Shown: positions 8,501 to 16,234 of the stretch, in pieces | Numbering within the stretch: position 1 is the first letter of the stretch | Layout of the letters: each line of letters opens with the position of its first letter | Assembly (NCBI RefSeq): GCF_001613245.1 | Contig: NZ_BDBZ01000016.1 | Location: forward strand, 91,564 to 155,563 | DNA length: 64,000 nucleotides | From: Nocardia speluncae NBRC 108251 | GTDB lineage: Bacteria > Actinomycetota > Actinomycetes > Mycobacteriales > Mycobacteriaceae | Direction of reading: 5' to 3' | Notes under the pieces: generated by a model | The model's database searches: none | What the model saw: only the letters and a program-made list of their open reading frames with translations | Told to the model about the DNA's origin: nothing | Program-made: the position numbers and the translations under genes

Positions 8501-9195
8501 TCGGCGCCGGTATGGCGGTCGCCATGAAGGATCTCGAGATCCGCGGCGCCGGTAACGTACTCGGTGCCGAACAGTCCGGGCATGTGGCCGGTGTCGGGTT
8601 CGACCTGTACGTGCGGCTGGTGGGGGAGGCCGTGGAGGCCTATCGGGCGGCCGCCGACGGGAAACCGATCACCACCGAGGAAACCAAAGAGGTCCGCATC
8701 GACCTGCCGGTGGACGCGCACATCCCGCCCGACTACATCGCCAGCGACCGCCTGCGCCTGGAGGCGTACCGGAAACTGGCCGCCGCCCACGATGATCCGG
8801 CGCTGGCCGCGGTGGTCGAGGAACTCGTCGACCGCTACGGCCCGCTGCCGGTGGAAGTCGGCCGCCTGGTTTCGGTGGCCAAACTGCGGCTGCTCGCCCG
8901 CGAATACGGGGTCGCCGAAATCGCGGTCACCGGTACCACGGTCAAGATTTCCCCCCTCTCGCTGCCCGATTCCAAACAGATGCGGCTCAAGCGGATCTAC
9001 CCCAGCGCCGGCTACCGCGCCGCCAGCGGGGTGGTGCAGCTGCCGCTGCCGCGTATCCAGGACAGTGTGGGCGCCGACCGGCTCCGTGACGTCGCTCTGC
9101 TGCAATACCTCGCGGACCTGCTGCTCGCCCTCGACGGTAAAGCCGCCGGTGCGGTGGATCTCACCGTCGCAACCGAGGTGTCACCGGCGCGATGA
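5581..9195 (+). CDS. mfd: Transcription-repair coupling factor
   Basis: Removes RNA polymerase stalled at DNA lesions and recruits UvrA. 1204 aa. The UvrB-like N-terminal module contains FPSWETLPHERLSPGADTVG. The CarD-like RNAP-interaction domain contains NAGDMVVHDQHGIGRFVEM. The RecG-like translocase has Walker A GDVGYGKTE, the DEEQ box IVDEEQRFGVEHKE and motif III MSATPIPRT; a RAD and a TRCF C-terminal domain follow. The ATG at 5581 follows AGGAGAG; the frame stays open upstream but without a ribosome site. The stop overlaps the mazG start by 4 bp. Confidence 0.97.
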   Translation: MSAPRPPLAGLASAAGADAALQTVSGMLGRSPVELVAPSAARSFVAATVAVDRPVVVVTATGREADDLTLELTEMLGPAVAQFPSWETLPHERLSPGADTVGRRLEVLRRLSHPEDPVYPEPLRVVVTTVRSLMQPMAAGLGDIEPIVLRIGAEADFDELVARLVEFAYTRVDMVGKRGEFAVRGGILDLFPPTADHPVRVEFWGDEITELRAFSVADQRSLGEDSLPAVVASPCRELLLTAAVRERAAAVAAANTADAALVEMLDKLGEGIPVEGMEALLPVLQPGELQLLTEQLPGGTHLLVCDPEKVRTRAADLMRTGEEFLEASWTAASFGADAPMGAHGLDLAASAYRPLTRIRDSAEDRELPWWTLSPLATGDPAEIQLPVQSGPTARGSDELVATIFASLRAHVTTGGRAVVVLAGHGTAQRTLERLGEAEVPAAQLEAGAEPAPGVVGVLCGSLHDGVIFGDAGLVVVAESDLTGNRVTAPGDGKRLPAKRRNQVDPLALNAGDMVVHDQHGIGRFVEMIERTVGGARREYLVIEYAPSKRGQPGDRLFVPMESLDQLSRYVGGEMPSLSKLGGADWANTKRKARKAVREIAGELVQLYAARQAAPGHAFGPDTPWQREMEDAFVFTETVDQLTAISDVKSDMEKPVPMDRVVCGDVGYGKTEIAVRAAFKAVQDGKQVVVLVPTTLLAQQHLQTFTERLAGFPVTVKGLSRFTDPAESREVLAGMAEGEVDIVVGTHRLLQTGVRWKNLGLVIVDEEQRFGVEHKEHIKALRTHVDVLTMSATPIPRTLEMSLAGIREMSTILTPPEERHPVLTYVGGYNDKQVTAAIRRELLRDGQVFYVHNRVSSIEKAARRIRELVPEARVVVAHGQMNEDILERTVQGFWQREYDVLVCTTIIETGLDISNANTLIVERADTLGLSQLHQLRGRVGRSRERGYAYFLYPAEKPLTETAYDRLATIAQNSDLGAGMAVAMKDLEIRGAGNVLGAEQSGHVAGVGFDLYVRLVGEAVEAYRAAADGKPITTEETKEVRIDLPVDAHIPPDYIASDRLRLEAYRKLAAAHDDPALAAVVEELVDRYGPLPVEVGRLVSVAKLRLLAREYGVAEIAVTGTTVKISPLSLPDSKQMRLKRIYPSAGYRAASGVVQLPLPRIQDSVGADRLRDVALLQYLADLLLALDGKAAGAVDLTVATEVSPAR

Positions 9196-10031
9196 CCTCC
9201 GATCAGCCCACCCGGGACCCCGAAACCGGGCAACCTACCGCCGCTCGGAGGCAGGACGGGGCGGGAGAATCCGGGTCGACGGAACCCGGGTCCCGCCCGG
9301 CCCGGCCCGCGCCGAGCGTTCTCGAGGCGGAAACGGCAAGTGTGGCAGCCGGGCTGACCGAGGCGGTCGAGGTGATGGACCGGTTGTGGCGGTTCGGCGG
9401 GTGGGAGGTCACCCAGACCCACGATTCGCTGCGTCCCTATCTCCTCGAGGAGACCTATGAACTCCTCGATGCCATCCAGCAGGACGACCCCGGCACAATC
9501 CGCGAGGAACTGGGCGATCTGCTGCTGCAGGTGCTGTTCCATTCCAGGATCGCCGAGGCGGCCGGGGAATTCACCATCGACGATGTCGCCGCCGCCTTGG
9601 TCGCTAAACTGGTGAACCGCAGCCCCCACCTCTCGGATCCGGCGGCGCCCGGTTTCGACCCGCACGCATCGGTGACCGAGAAGGTCGCCGCGCAGGAAAA
9701 AGCCTGGGAGGAACGTAAAACCGCGGAGAAGGCGCGCCGTTCGTGTCTGGACGGTATCGCGATGGCCCAACCCGCGCTGGCGCTGGCGGAGAAAATCCGG
9801 TCCCGCAGTGCCCAGGCCGGGCTACCGGACGATCTGATCCCCGACGAGCTGCGCGTCGTTCGCCTGGGGGGCGCGCAGAACGCGGAAGAGCAGTTGCGCA
9901 AAACCACCCTGGAATTCGCCGCGACCATCCGCCGAGCCGAAGACTCCGCCGAAGCGGCCCGCGGCGCCCGCCTACCCCTGAACGCCGGCGACTGGCACAG
10001 GTTCTGGCCCGCCGGCACCCGATACCGCTAG
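9192..10031 (+). CDS. mazG: Nucleoside triphosphate pyrophosphohydrolase MazG
   Basis: House-cleaning enzyme that hydrolyses (d)NTPs, including oxidised ones, to NMP and PPi. 279 aa. The helical MazG core carries the Mg-binding motifs LEETYELLDAI and EELGDLLLQVLFH, followed by the second MazG-like repeat with VTEKVAAQEKAWEE. The first ~45 residues are low-complexity and replace the longer N-terminal domain of some mycobacterial homologues. ATGA overlap with mfd indicates coupled translation. Confidence 0.92.
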   Translation: MTSDQPTRDPETGQPTAARRQDGAGESGSTEPGSRPARPAPSVLEAETASVAAGLTEAVEVMDRLWRFGGWEVTQTHDSLRPYLLEETYELLDAIQQDDPGTIREELGDLLLQVLFHSRIAEAAGEFTIDDVAAALVAKLVNRSPHLSDPAAPGFDPHASVTEKVAAQEKAWEERKTAEKARRSCLDGIAMAQPALALAEKIRSRSAQAGLPDDLIPDELRVVRLGGAQNAEEQLRKTTLEFAATIRRAEDSAEAARGARLPLNAGDWHRFWPAGTRYR

Positions 10032-10167
10032 CGTCGCCCGGTTGCCGGGCGCGATCGCACTGGAGTTGCGCTCGGCGGACGCGGACAAGGTATGGAGCGA
10101 TATCGGATTACGGCGCTCCGGCCGAGTGCTCTATCCTGATGTCGGAGTTGAATTGGGGGGATTGCAT

Positions 10168-10521
10168 ATGAATCCAGAGTTGCCGCAGGCGCAACCGGGA
10201 TACCGGCCGCCGCCGCTTCAGGTGCGCAGCGATCGGGAGGTGCTGACGCCGAATCAGCGGATCGTATTTTTTGCTGCCCACTTGTTCACCTATTTCGGCT
10301 GGTTGATCGCGGCAGCGGTGATCGGTTACACCAGCTGGCGTTCGGATTTCCGGACCTGGGTTTCTGCTGATTCGGAATATCGCGGCGACTCGCCGTCACT
10401 GGCCATGTATACGGCAGGGGCGGTTGCGTTTATCGCCGCGGTGACGGTACCGCTGATCCTGATACTGATTGTGATCAAGAACAAGCTGCGAACCTATATG
10501 CTGGAGCGGCCGTTCCGCTGA
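10168..10521 (+). CDS. Small two-helix membrane protein, unknown function
   Basis: 117 aa. After a Pro/Gln-rich cytoplasmic start come two hydrophobic segments, about residues 33-58 (FFAAHLFTYFGWLIAAAVIGY) and 80-108 (AGAVAFIAAVTVPLILILIVI), and a short basic tail. The ATG at 10168 has a GGGGGG ribosome site 7 nt upstream; a longer version from 10042 lacks one. It is convergent with the aldehyde dehydrogenase. I do not recognise a family. Confidence 0.7.
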   Translation: MNPELPQAQPGYRPPPLQVRSDREVLTPNQRIVFFAAHLFTYFGWLIAAAVIGYTSWRSDFRTWVSADSEYRGDSPSLAMYTAGAVAFIAAVTVPLILILIVIKNKLRTYMLERPFR

Positions 10522-10543
10522 AGCCGGTAATCCGGTTCCGGGA

Positions 10544-11929
10544 TTATTTCCGGTCGCTGGGCGAGATGCGGCGGAGTTTTGTATTGACGAATTCGCCCAA
10601 GCCCCAACGTCCCAGTTCGCGGCCGTAACCGGAGCGGTTCACACCCCCGAACGGCAGGCCGGGCAACGTGGTTCCGTGTTCGTTGATATAAGCCATCCCG
10701 ACATCGAGGCCGTCGGCTATAGGCGCGGCGCGGGAGGTATCGGTACTCCACACCGACCCGCTGAGCCCGAAATCGACATCGTTGGCCAATGCCAGTGCGT
10801 CCTCGGCCGAGGACACCTTGTAGACCATCGCCACCGGCCCGAACAGTTCGTCGGAATAGGCGTCCATCTCCGGGGTGATCCCGGTGAGCACCGCGGGCTC
10901 GAGAAACGCGCCGGTGCCGTTGCGGGCAGAACCGCCGGTATGCAACGTCGCACCCTGCCGCACGGCCGTATTGATCTGGTCGGCGACGGTGTCACGCGCT
11001 GATTTCGACGATAGGGGGCCCACCTCGGTGTCGGGTTCCGCCGGGTCGCCGACGACGGTGCGCTGGAACTCCTCCACCAAACCGGCGACGAAGTCGTCGT
11101 AGAGGTCGTCGAGCACGATGAATCGTTTCGGCGAGTTGCAGGCCTGGCCGGCGTTGGACAGGCGTGCCCGCGCAGCGATCCGGACCGTTTCGGACATATC
11201 GGCGGTGTCGAGCAGAATGAACGGATCCGAGCCACCGAGTTCGAGCACGGATTTCTTCAGATTCTTACCGGCTTCCGCCGCGACCGATGAGCCGGCGCGT
11301 TCGCTACCGGTCAGCGAAATGCCCTGAATCGCAGGATGCCGCAGCAATTGTGCGACCTGGTCATTGGTCGCATAGACATTGATATAGGCGTTCTCCGGAA
11401 CGGCGGCATCGTGCAGAATCTCCGCCATGAGTTTCGACGAGGCCCCGCATATATGGGCGTGTTTGAGAATTATCGAATTTCCCAGCAGCAGGTTCGGTGC
11501 GGTGAATCGCGCGACCTGGTAATAGGGATAGTTCCAGGGCATGACGCCGATCAGTGGGCCGATCGGTAGTTTCTGGACCAGCGACTCCTGTGCCCCCTGG
11601 GGGTCGAGTTGCTCGGTGGTGAGCAGGTCGGGGCCGTGCTCGGCATACCAGCGATAGATATCCGCTGCGAGCTGCACCTCACCCGCCGCCTGGGACTTCG
11701 GCTTACCCATCTCGGTGGTGATGGCGGCGGCCAGTTCGGCAGCTCGTTGCTCGTATATCGCCGCCGTCCGCGCCAATGCCGCGGCACGCTCCGCCACCGG
11801 TGTATGCCGCCAGGTCTGGAATCCTTCGGCGGATCGGTCGGCTATATCGGATACCTGGTCGTCGGTCAGTTCTGGAAACTCGTGCTCGGTGATACCGGTC
11901 GTCGGGTTGGTCGTGACATACGCACTCAT
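10544..11929 (-). CDS. NAD(P)-dependent aldehyde dehydrogenase, succinate-semialdehyde dehydrogenase-like
   Basis: 461 aa, the short form typical of mycobacterial GabD1. Family features: MPWNYPYYQVAR, the cofactor-binding segment SLTGSERAG, the general-base Glu in LELGGSDPF, the nucleophile Cys in NAGQACNSPKR and the C-terminal LPFGGVNRSGYGRELG. It would oxidise succinic semialdehyde or a related aldehyde to the acid. The ATG at 11929 has GGAGG at good distance. Stands alone; TerD lies 190 bp upstream on the same strand. Exact substrate inferred only. Confidence 0.9.
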   Translation of the reverse strand: MSAYVTTNPTTGITEHEFPELTDDQVSDIADRSAEGFQTWRHTPVAERAAALARTAAIYEQRAAELAAAITTEMGKPKSQAAGEVQLAADIYRWYAEHGPDLLTTEQLDPQGAQESLVQKLPIGPLIGVMPWNYPYYQVARFTAPNLLLGNSIILKHAHICGASSKLMAEILHDAAVPENAYINVYATNDQVAQLLRHPAIQGISLTGSERAGSSVAAEAGKNLKKSVLELGGSDPFILLDTADMSETVRIAARARLSNAGQACNSPKRFIVLDDLYDDFVAGLVEEFQRTVVGDPAEPDTEVGPLSSKSARDTVADQINTAVRQGATLHTGGSARNGTGAFLEPAVLTGITPEMDAYSDELFGPVAMVYKVSSAEDALALANDVDFGLSGSVWSTDTSRAAPIADGLDVGMAYINEHGTTLPGLPFGGVNRSGYGRELGRWGLGEFVNTKLRRISPSDRK

Positions 11930-12120
11930 CTCGAAACCTCCGGGCTACGGTGCGGTGTAGGTGCCCGTCCGGGTGCACACGTTGTGGTTCCTTCGCGGGC
12001 ACTGCTCGCGGTACCCCACGCGTGGGTGGCGAAACCTGTCCGGCTCTGCCAGGTGAGAGCTGCGCCGGTTCTCGGCGGCGTGGGGCGCCGAGACCGGTTC
12101 AGCGTCTCACCGAGAAGGAC

Positions 12121-12696
12121 TCAGACATTCACTCCGTAGTCGCGGGCGATCCCCGCGAGACCCGACGCGTACCCCTGACCGATCGCCCGGAACTTCCATT
12201 CACCCGCACGGCGGTACAGCTCGCCGAACACCATGGCGGTTTCGGAGGAGGCATCCTCGGACAGGTCGTAGCGGGCCAGTTCCGCCCCGGTGTTCAGATC
12301 GACGACGCGGATATAGGCGTTGCGGATCTGGCCGAAGGATTGCCCGCGCTGGTCGGCGTCGTGGATGGAAACCGGGAAGAAGATATTGGTGATCGTCTCC
12401 GGCGTATTGGCCAGGTCGACATTGATCACCTCGTCGTCGCCGTCGCCCGCACCGGTGAGGTTATCGCCGGTGTGTTCGATAGTGCCCTCCGGGGAACGGA
12501 GGTTGTTGTAGAAGACGAAATGCTGGTCCGAGAGGACCTTCATGCTCGGGCCGGTGGCCAGGGCGCTGGCGTCGAGGTCGTGATCGGCGCCCATGGTGGT
12601 GCGCACATCCCAGCCGAGTCCGACAGCGATTTTGGTCAGGTTGGGGGCCTGTTTGGACAGCGAGACGTTGCCGCCCTTGGCCAAGGTGACGCTCAT
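12121..12696 (-). CDS. TerD-family calcium-binding stress protein
   Basis: 191 aa, normal for TerD/TerE. Characteristic segments: start SVTLAKGGNVSLSK, GLGWDVR, the acidic Ca-binding stretches DHDLDAS and GDGDDEVINVDL, and SIHDADQRGQSFGQIRNAYIRV. Such proteins are linked to tellurite and general envelope stress and bind Ca2+. Only a single ter gene is present here, without TerB/C partners, so a tellurite phenotype should not be assumed. Confidence 0.92.
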   Translation of the reverse strand: MSVTLAKGGNVSLSKQAPNLTKIAVGLGWDVRTTMGADHDLDASALATGPSMKVLSDQHFVFYNNLRSPEGTIEHTGDNLTGAGDGDDEVINVDLANTPETITNIFFPVSIHDADQRGQSFGQIRNAYIRVVDLNTGAELARYDLSEDASSETAMVFGELYRRAGEWKFRAIGQGYASGLAGIARDYGVNV

Positions 12697-12765
12697 GATC
12701 TCCTCCCCGCGACGCCTGGGCGCCGGATGTTGATTGTCCGGGACCGCCGCAGCGGTGATCCGGCC

Positions 12766-13248
12766 TCAGACCAGTTCTTCGTTCTCCGCCCACGATTTCA
12801 GTGTCGCCACCCGATGTTGCAGGGCGTGTAGTTCGCCGTCGTCCAGGACGGTGCGCTGAATACCTTGCACGACCGCGAAAGCCGACTGCCGGTGATCGTC
12901 GATGACGTCCACATCGAGGCGGACCGCCACATAGTCGTCCGCGCCGGGCATCTCCTCGGCGATGACCTTGGCCGACCCGCGGGCGCATAACGCCACGTTG
13001 TTCCCGCCGAGGATCAGCAGTGCCACCTGCGGCCGCTCGCGCAGCCGGGCCAGGGAACCGCGATCGAACTTGAGACTCAGCAGAATTCGCCGATCACCGG
13101 CGCGGACCGGCCAGGACACCGGGATCGCGTGCGGCGCCGGGTCGGTGGTGACCAGGACGGCGATCGTTTCACGCGGCCATTCCGGCAGCGCCTCCAGCTC
13201 GGGATGATCGGTTGCCGACTGTTCGACTCGGCTGACTCCGGCTGCCAT
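12766..13248 (-). CDS. Pyridoxamine 5'-phosphate oxidase-fold protein
   Basis: 160 aa. The split beta-barrel flavin-binding pattern is visible: LVTTDPAPHAIPVSWPV, LLSLKFDRGSLARLRERPQVALLILGGNNVALCARGSAKVI. Family members use FMN, F420 or haem, and many have no assigned substrate. The ATG at 13248 is preceded by AGGAGGGG. The following gap to 13564 holds terminator-like hairpins, so it is not part of the exporter operon. Confidence 0.75.
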   Translation of the reverse strand: MAAGVSRVEQSATDHPELEALPEWPRETIAVLVTTDPAPHAIPVSWPVRAGDRRILLSLKFDRGSLARLRERPQVALLILGGNNVALCARGSAKVIAEEMPGADDYVAVRLDVDVIDDHRQSAFAVVQGIQRTVLDDGELHALQHRVATLKSWAENEELV

Positions 13249-13563
13249 ATCGTCCCCTCCTGGATCGACGTGGTTCGGCGGGGGTGTGCCGTACCACGCC
13301 CCAGTCTAGAGGGCGGCCCGGACACGTGCGGGGGAAGTTCCGCCCCGGGCCCGCGACAGAGCGGCATCATCGGCGAACAAATCCAGGCGGCGAAAGGTAA
13401 GGGTAGCTTCGGAACCGGGACGCTACGCGTTGTCCTCGCAGGTGTTGTCACGCCGGCGGCGCCGGCGTTGTACCGACACGGCTGTCGGTTCGACCTCGGC
13501 GGCAGCGTGGATACTCGCCCATCACGCACGCCGCCACTTCTTCCGCGAATTCGGAGAGGCGAC
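13249..13563. other. Intergenic region between flavin-fold gene and exporter operon
   Basis: 315 bp without a convincing gene. It contains the two hairpins at 13450-13489 close to the exporter stop, and the ribosome site (AGGAGGGG) plus presumed promoter of the flavin-fold gene at its low-coordinate end. The 3' half is rich in GCCGGC. Confidence 0.5.
13450..13489 (-). terminator. Tandem hairpins after the MATE gene
   Basis: Two inverted repeats in tandem: ACGCCGGC/GCCGGCGT (13450-13468, 3-nt loop) and ACCGACA/TGTCGGT (13472-13489, 4-nt loop), 75-115 bp beyond the MATE stop codon. Probably end the five-gene minus-strand operon. Confidence 0.5.
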
Positions 13564-15015
13564 CTAACTCACGGTTTCCCGGTGGTGCGCAACCACCAGC
13601 GCGTCGTGCTCGTAGAGCAGGGCGAAGTACTTGCGCAGCATCAAGGCGGCGGTAGCGGCGAGGCCCGCGGTCAGTCCCCACCACACTCCCGCAGCGCCCA
13701 GTCCGGCAGGGAAAGCCAGCACAACCGCGGTGGGCAGGCCGACGAACCAGTAGCCGACCACCGATAACCGGAACCCCGCCTTCGTCGCCTGTAGCCCGCG
13801 CAACAGTCCGGTCCCGATGTTCTGGGCCGCGTCGAAGAACTGCAGCACGATACCTATCAGCAGCAGCGAACGCGCCACTTCGAGGGTTGCCGAATCGCCG
13901 AGGTCGAGGAACGGGCGCAACACCAGTTGCGGGACAAAGACATAGGCCAGGCCGGTGACCAGCGCGATCACCCCGGCGCACCGCAGTGCCAGCCAGGCCA
14001 AGCCGCGGGCGTGCGCGATTTCGTCGCGCGCCACACTGTGACTGACCAGGATCGATGCGCCGTGCGAGATACCGATGGCTACCTGGAAGACGATGTAGAT
14101 CACCTGGTAGACGACGTTGTGCGCGGCCAGCGCGGCCGGCCCCAGCGAGCCCATGACGAGGGCGAGTACCGAGAACATCCCCGCTTCGGAGCCGTAGGTC
14201 AATGCGATCGGCGTACCGAGCCGCAGTTCGGCGCGTATCGTCGCCGGGCGCACCGGCCACGGGCGAAGCGGCAGGGTACGGCCCAATTGCGGGTCGCGGC
14301 GCACCATGGCCCAGAAGGCCACGAACATGAGCAGGAAGACCAGTGAGCTCGCGACCCCCACACCGGTGAGGCCGAGCGCGGGCAGCCCGGCCCAGCCGTG
14401 GATCAAACTCAGCGCCAGCACCAGATTGACCGCGATGGAACCGAGGGTCACGACCAACAGGGCTTGTGGGCGCTGCATACCGACCGTGTATTGGCGCAGC
14501 ACCTGGAACCACAGGCACGGCAACAGGCCGGGAGCCAGGGCGACCATCAGTGGCCGGGCCTGCTCGAGCACACCGGCGTCCTGGCCGAGCCATTGCAATG
14601 ACCAGCCCAGACCGATGAGGAGCGCGCCGCCGAGTAATCCGGCGACCGTTGCGATCAGGAAACTCGACCGCACCACATCGCGGATCTCCGGGTCGGGATC
14701 GGTGCCCCGTTTCCCGGCGGCGCCCACGGCCGCGGCGATCTGGTTACCGCTGCCGGTGATCAACCCGACGCACATGGTCCGGATCTGGTTGAACAGCACC
14801 AGCGCCAGCCCACCGGCCGCCACGGCCTGCACACCGAGACTGCCCATCAGGGCGATATTGGTAGTGGAAACCGCGACCTGAGCGAGCTGGGTCAGGGCGA
14901 TCGGGGTGGCCAGGGCGGCGAGCCGCCGGAAATCCGGGGCGGCGGGCCGCCGGAGGTCAGGGCCGGCCGGCCGGCGGCCGTCGGGGCGATATCGCGAGAG
15001 TGGTGTCCTGATCAC
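13564..15015 (-). CDS. MATE-family multidrug/metabolite exporter
   Basis: 483 aa with about twelve hydrophobic segments in two similar halves (first begins LAALATPIALTQLAQVAVST, second LRLGTPIALTYGSEAGMFSV), the MATE architecture of Na+ or H+ coupled efflux. The GTG at 15015 overlaps the TGA of the SbnA-like gene (GTGA), so it is translated as the last gene of the operon that starts at 19762. Position at the end of a biosynthetic operon suggests it exports the product, as a MATE protein does in the aes (EDDS) gene set. The ~30 N-terminal residues are Arg/Pro-rich and cytoplasmic. Confidence 0.9.
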   Translation of the reverse strand: MIRTPLSRYRPDGRRPAGPDLRRPAAPDFRRLAALATPIALTQLAQVAVSTTNIALMGSLGVQAVAAGGLALVLFNQIRTMCVGLITGSGNQIAAAVGAAGKRGTDPDPEIRDVVRSSFLIATVAGLLGGALLIGLGWSLQWLGQDAGVLEQARPLMVALAPGLLPCLWFQVLRQYTVGMQRPQALLVVTLGSIAVNLVLALSLIHGWAGLPALGLTGVGVASSLVFLLMFVAFWAMVRRDPQLGRTLPLRPWPVRPATIRAELRLGTPIALTYGSEAGMFSVLALVMGSLGPAALAAHNVVYQVIYIVFQVAIGISHGASILVSHSVARDEIAHARGLAWLALRCAGVIALVTGLAYVFVPQLVLRPFLDLGDSATLEVARSLLLIGIVLQFFDAAQNIGTGLLRGLQATKAGFRLSVVGYWFVGLPTAVVLAFPAGLGAAGVWWGLTAGLAATAALMLRKYFALLYEHDALVVAHHRETVS

Positions 15016-16154
15016 CGGGCCCGCACCATGGTGTCCGAATCCTCCGTATCGTCGTGCTCGTCGTGGGTGTGCTCGTCCGGCCGTGCGGCAGCGGAATCTC
15101 CGGTGCCGGAATCGCCGCGCACGGTCGCGTTCACCGGTTGTGTACCACGGCCCGCGGGAGCATAACGGGTCAACAGCGCGTGCACCTCGTGTTCGGCGGC
15201 GGTGTCGAGCAGATCGTGTTCGGCCATCCATTCGTCGTCGAATACCGTGTCGAGGTATTTCTCGCCGCCGTCGCACACGATGGTGACGACGGTGGAACCG
15301 GCAGGGAACTCGTCGAGCCTGGTCAGCCCCGCATGCACGGAGCCGCCCGCCGAACCGCCCAACATCAGGCCGAGTTGCCGTGATACCGCTCGGCAGGTGG
15401 CGAAAGCATCCCGGTCCGAGACCTTGACCCCCTCGTCGAGCAGGTCGTAGTCGACGGCCGTGCCGATGGTCGCGCCGGGCGGGGTGCCGGTGCCCGATTG
15501 CCAGTAGGGCCCGCCGGGGCCGCCGAACGCGATCGAACCGACCGGTTCCACCCCGATGACGCGCGGTACACAGCCCAGCTGCCGTAATCGGGTGGCCGTA
15601 CCGAATAGCGAACCGCCGGTGCCGACCGCGGAGAGCAGGATATCCACCCGGTCCACCTCGGCCAGTAACTCCTCGGCCACCGCGTAATAGCCCACCGAGT
15701 TGGCATCGTTGTTGTGCTGTTCGGTGAAATACGCGTCGGGTAGCCCGGCCGCCATGGCTTCGGCGTGATCTTCGCGGGCGGAGGTGGCCAATGTGTCGTC
15801 ATTGTCGTCGGCGACGAAAACCAGATCAGCACCCATTGCCCGCATTGCCCGTAGTTTGTCCCTGCTCGCGTGATGGTCGACCACCGCGGTGAACCGGTAG
15901 CCGCGTTCGGCGGCCACCACCGCCAGGCCGAGCCCGGTATTTCCGGACGTGGATTCGATGATATGCCCGCCCGCGCCCAGAAAACCCCGGCGTTCCGCGT
16001 CCAGAACCATTTCCCGAGCCATCCGAATCTTGGCGGCACCCGTCGGATTGAATTGTTCGAGTTTGAGCAGTAGGCGGCTACCGGATGGGGTGGTCGCCAG
16101 TTCGAAGAGCGGGGTGCGGCCGATCAGGTCCGTCACGCGGGTGACGAGGGGCAT
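15012..16154 (-). CDS. PLP-dependent cysteine-synthase-fold enzyme, SbnA-like
   Basis: 380 aa. Fold-type II PLP enzyme: the PLP lysine is K42 in NPTGAAKIRMA, the phosphate/substrate loop is ESTSGNTGLGLAVVAAERGY, and the PLP phosphate cup is SAVGTGGSLFG. In staphyloferrin B and viomycin-type pathways such enzymes join O-phosphoserine with glutamate as the first step to L-2,3-diaminopropionate. Unusually, the lysine motif reads AAKIR rather than the common SVKDR, and a ~60-aa C-terminal extension ends in an acidic/His tail (DEHTHDEHDDTEDSD). The ATG at 16154 has AGGAG upstream and follows the decarboxylase by 80 bp. True cysteine synthase activity is possible but context argues otherwise. Confidence 0.85.
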   Translation of the reverse strand: MPLVTRVTDLIGRTPLFELATTPSGSRLLLKLEQFNPTGAAKIRMAREMVLDAERRGFLGAGGHIIESTSGNTGLGLAVVAAERGYRFTAVVDHHASRDKLRAMRAMGADLVFVADDNDDTLATSAREDHAEAMAAGLPDAYFTEQHNNDANSVGYYAVAEELLAEVDRVDILLSAVGTGGSLFGTATRLRQLGCVPRVIGVEPVGSIAFGGPGGPYWQSGTGTPPGATIGTAVDYDLLDEGVKVSDRDAFATCRAVSRQLGLMLGGSAGGSVHAGLTRLDEFPAGSTVVTIVCDGGEKYLDTVFDDEWMAEHDLLDTAAEHEVHALLTRYAPAGRGTQPVNATVRGDSGTGDSAAARPDEHTHDEHDDTEDSDTMVRAR

Positions 16155-16234
16155 GGCAAAACTCCTGGACGTCGATAACAGTCGGTGCGAAGGGCTTGGG
16201 CCGGCGGCCGTGCCGTCCGGATCGGAGAAGGATG

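Noticed and set aside
12121..12696. Tellurite-resistance island
   Set aside because: Only one TerD gene is present and no other ter genes adjoin it.
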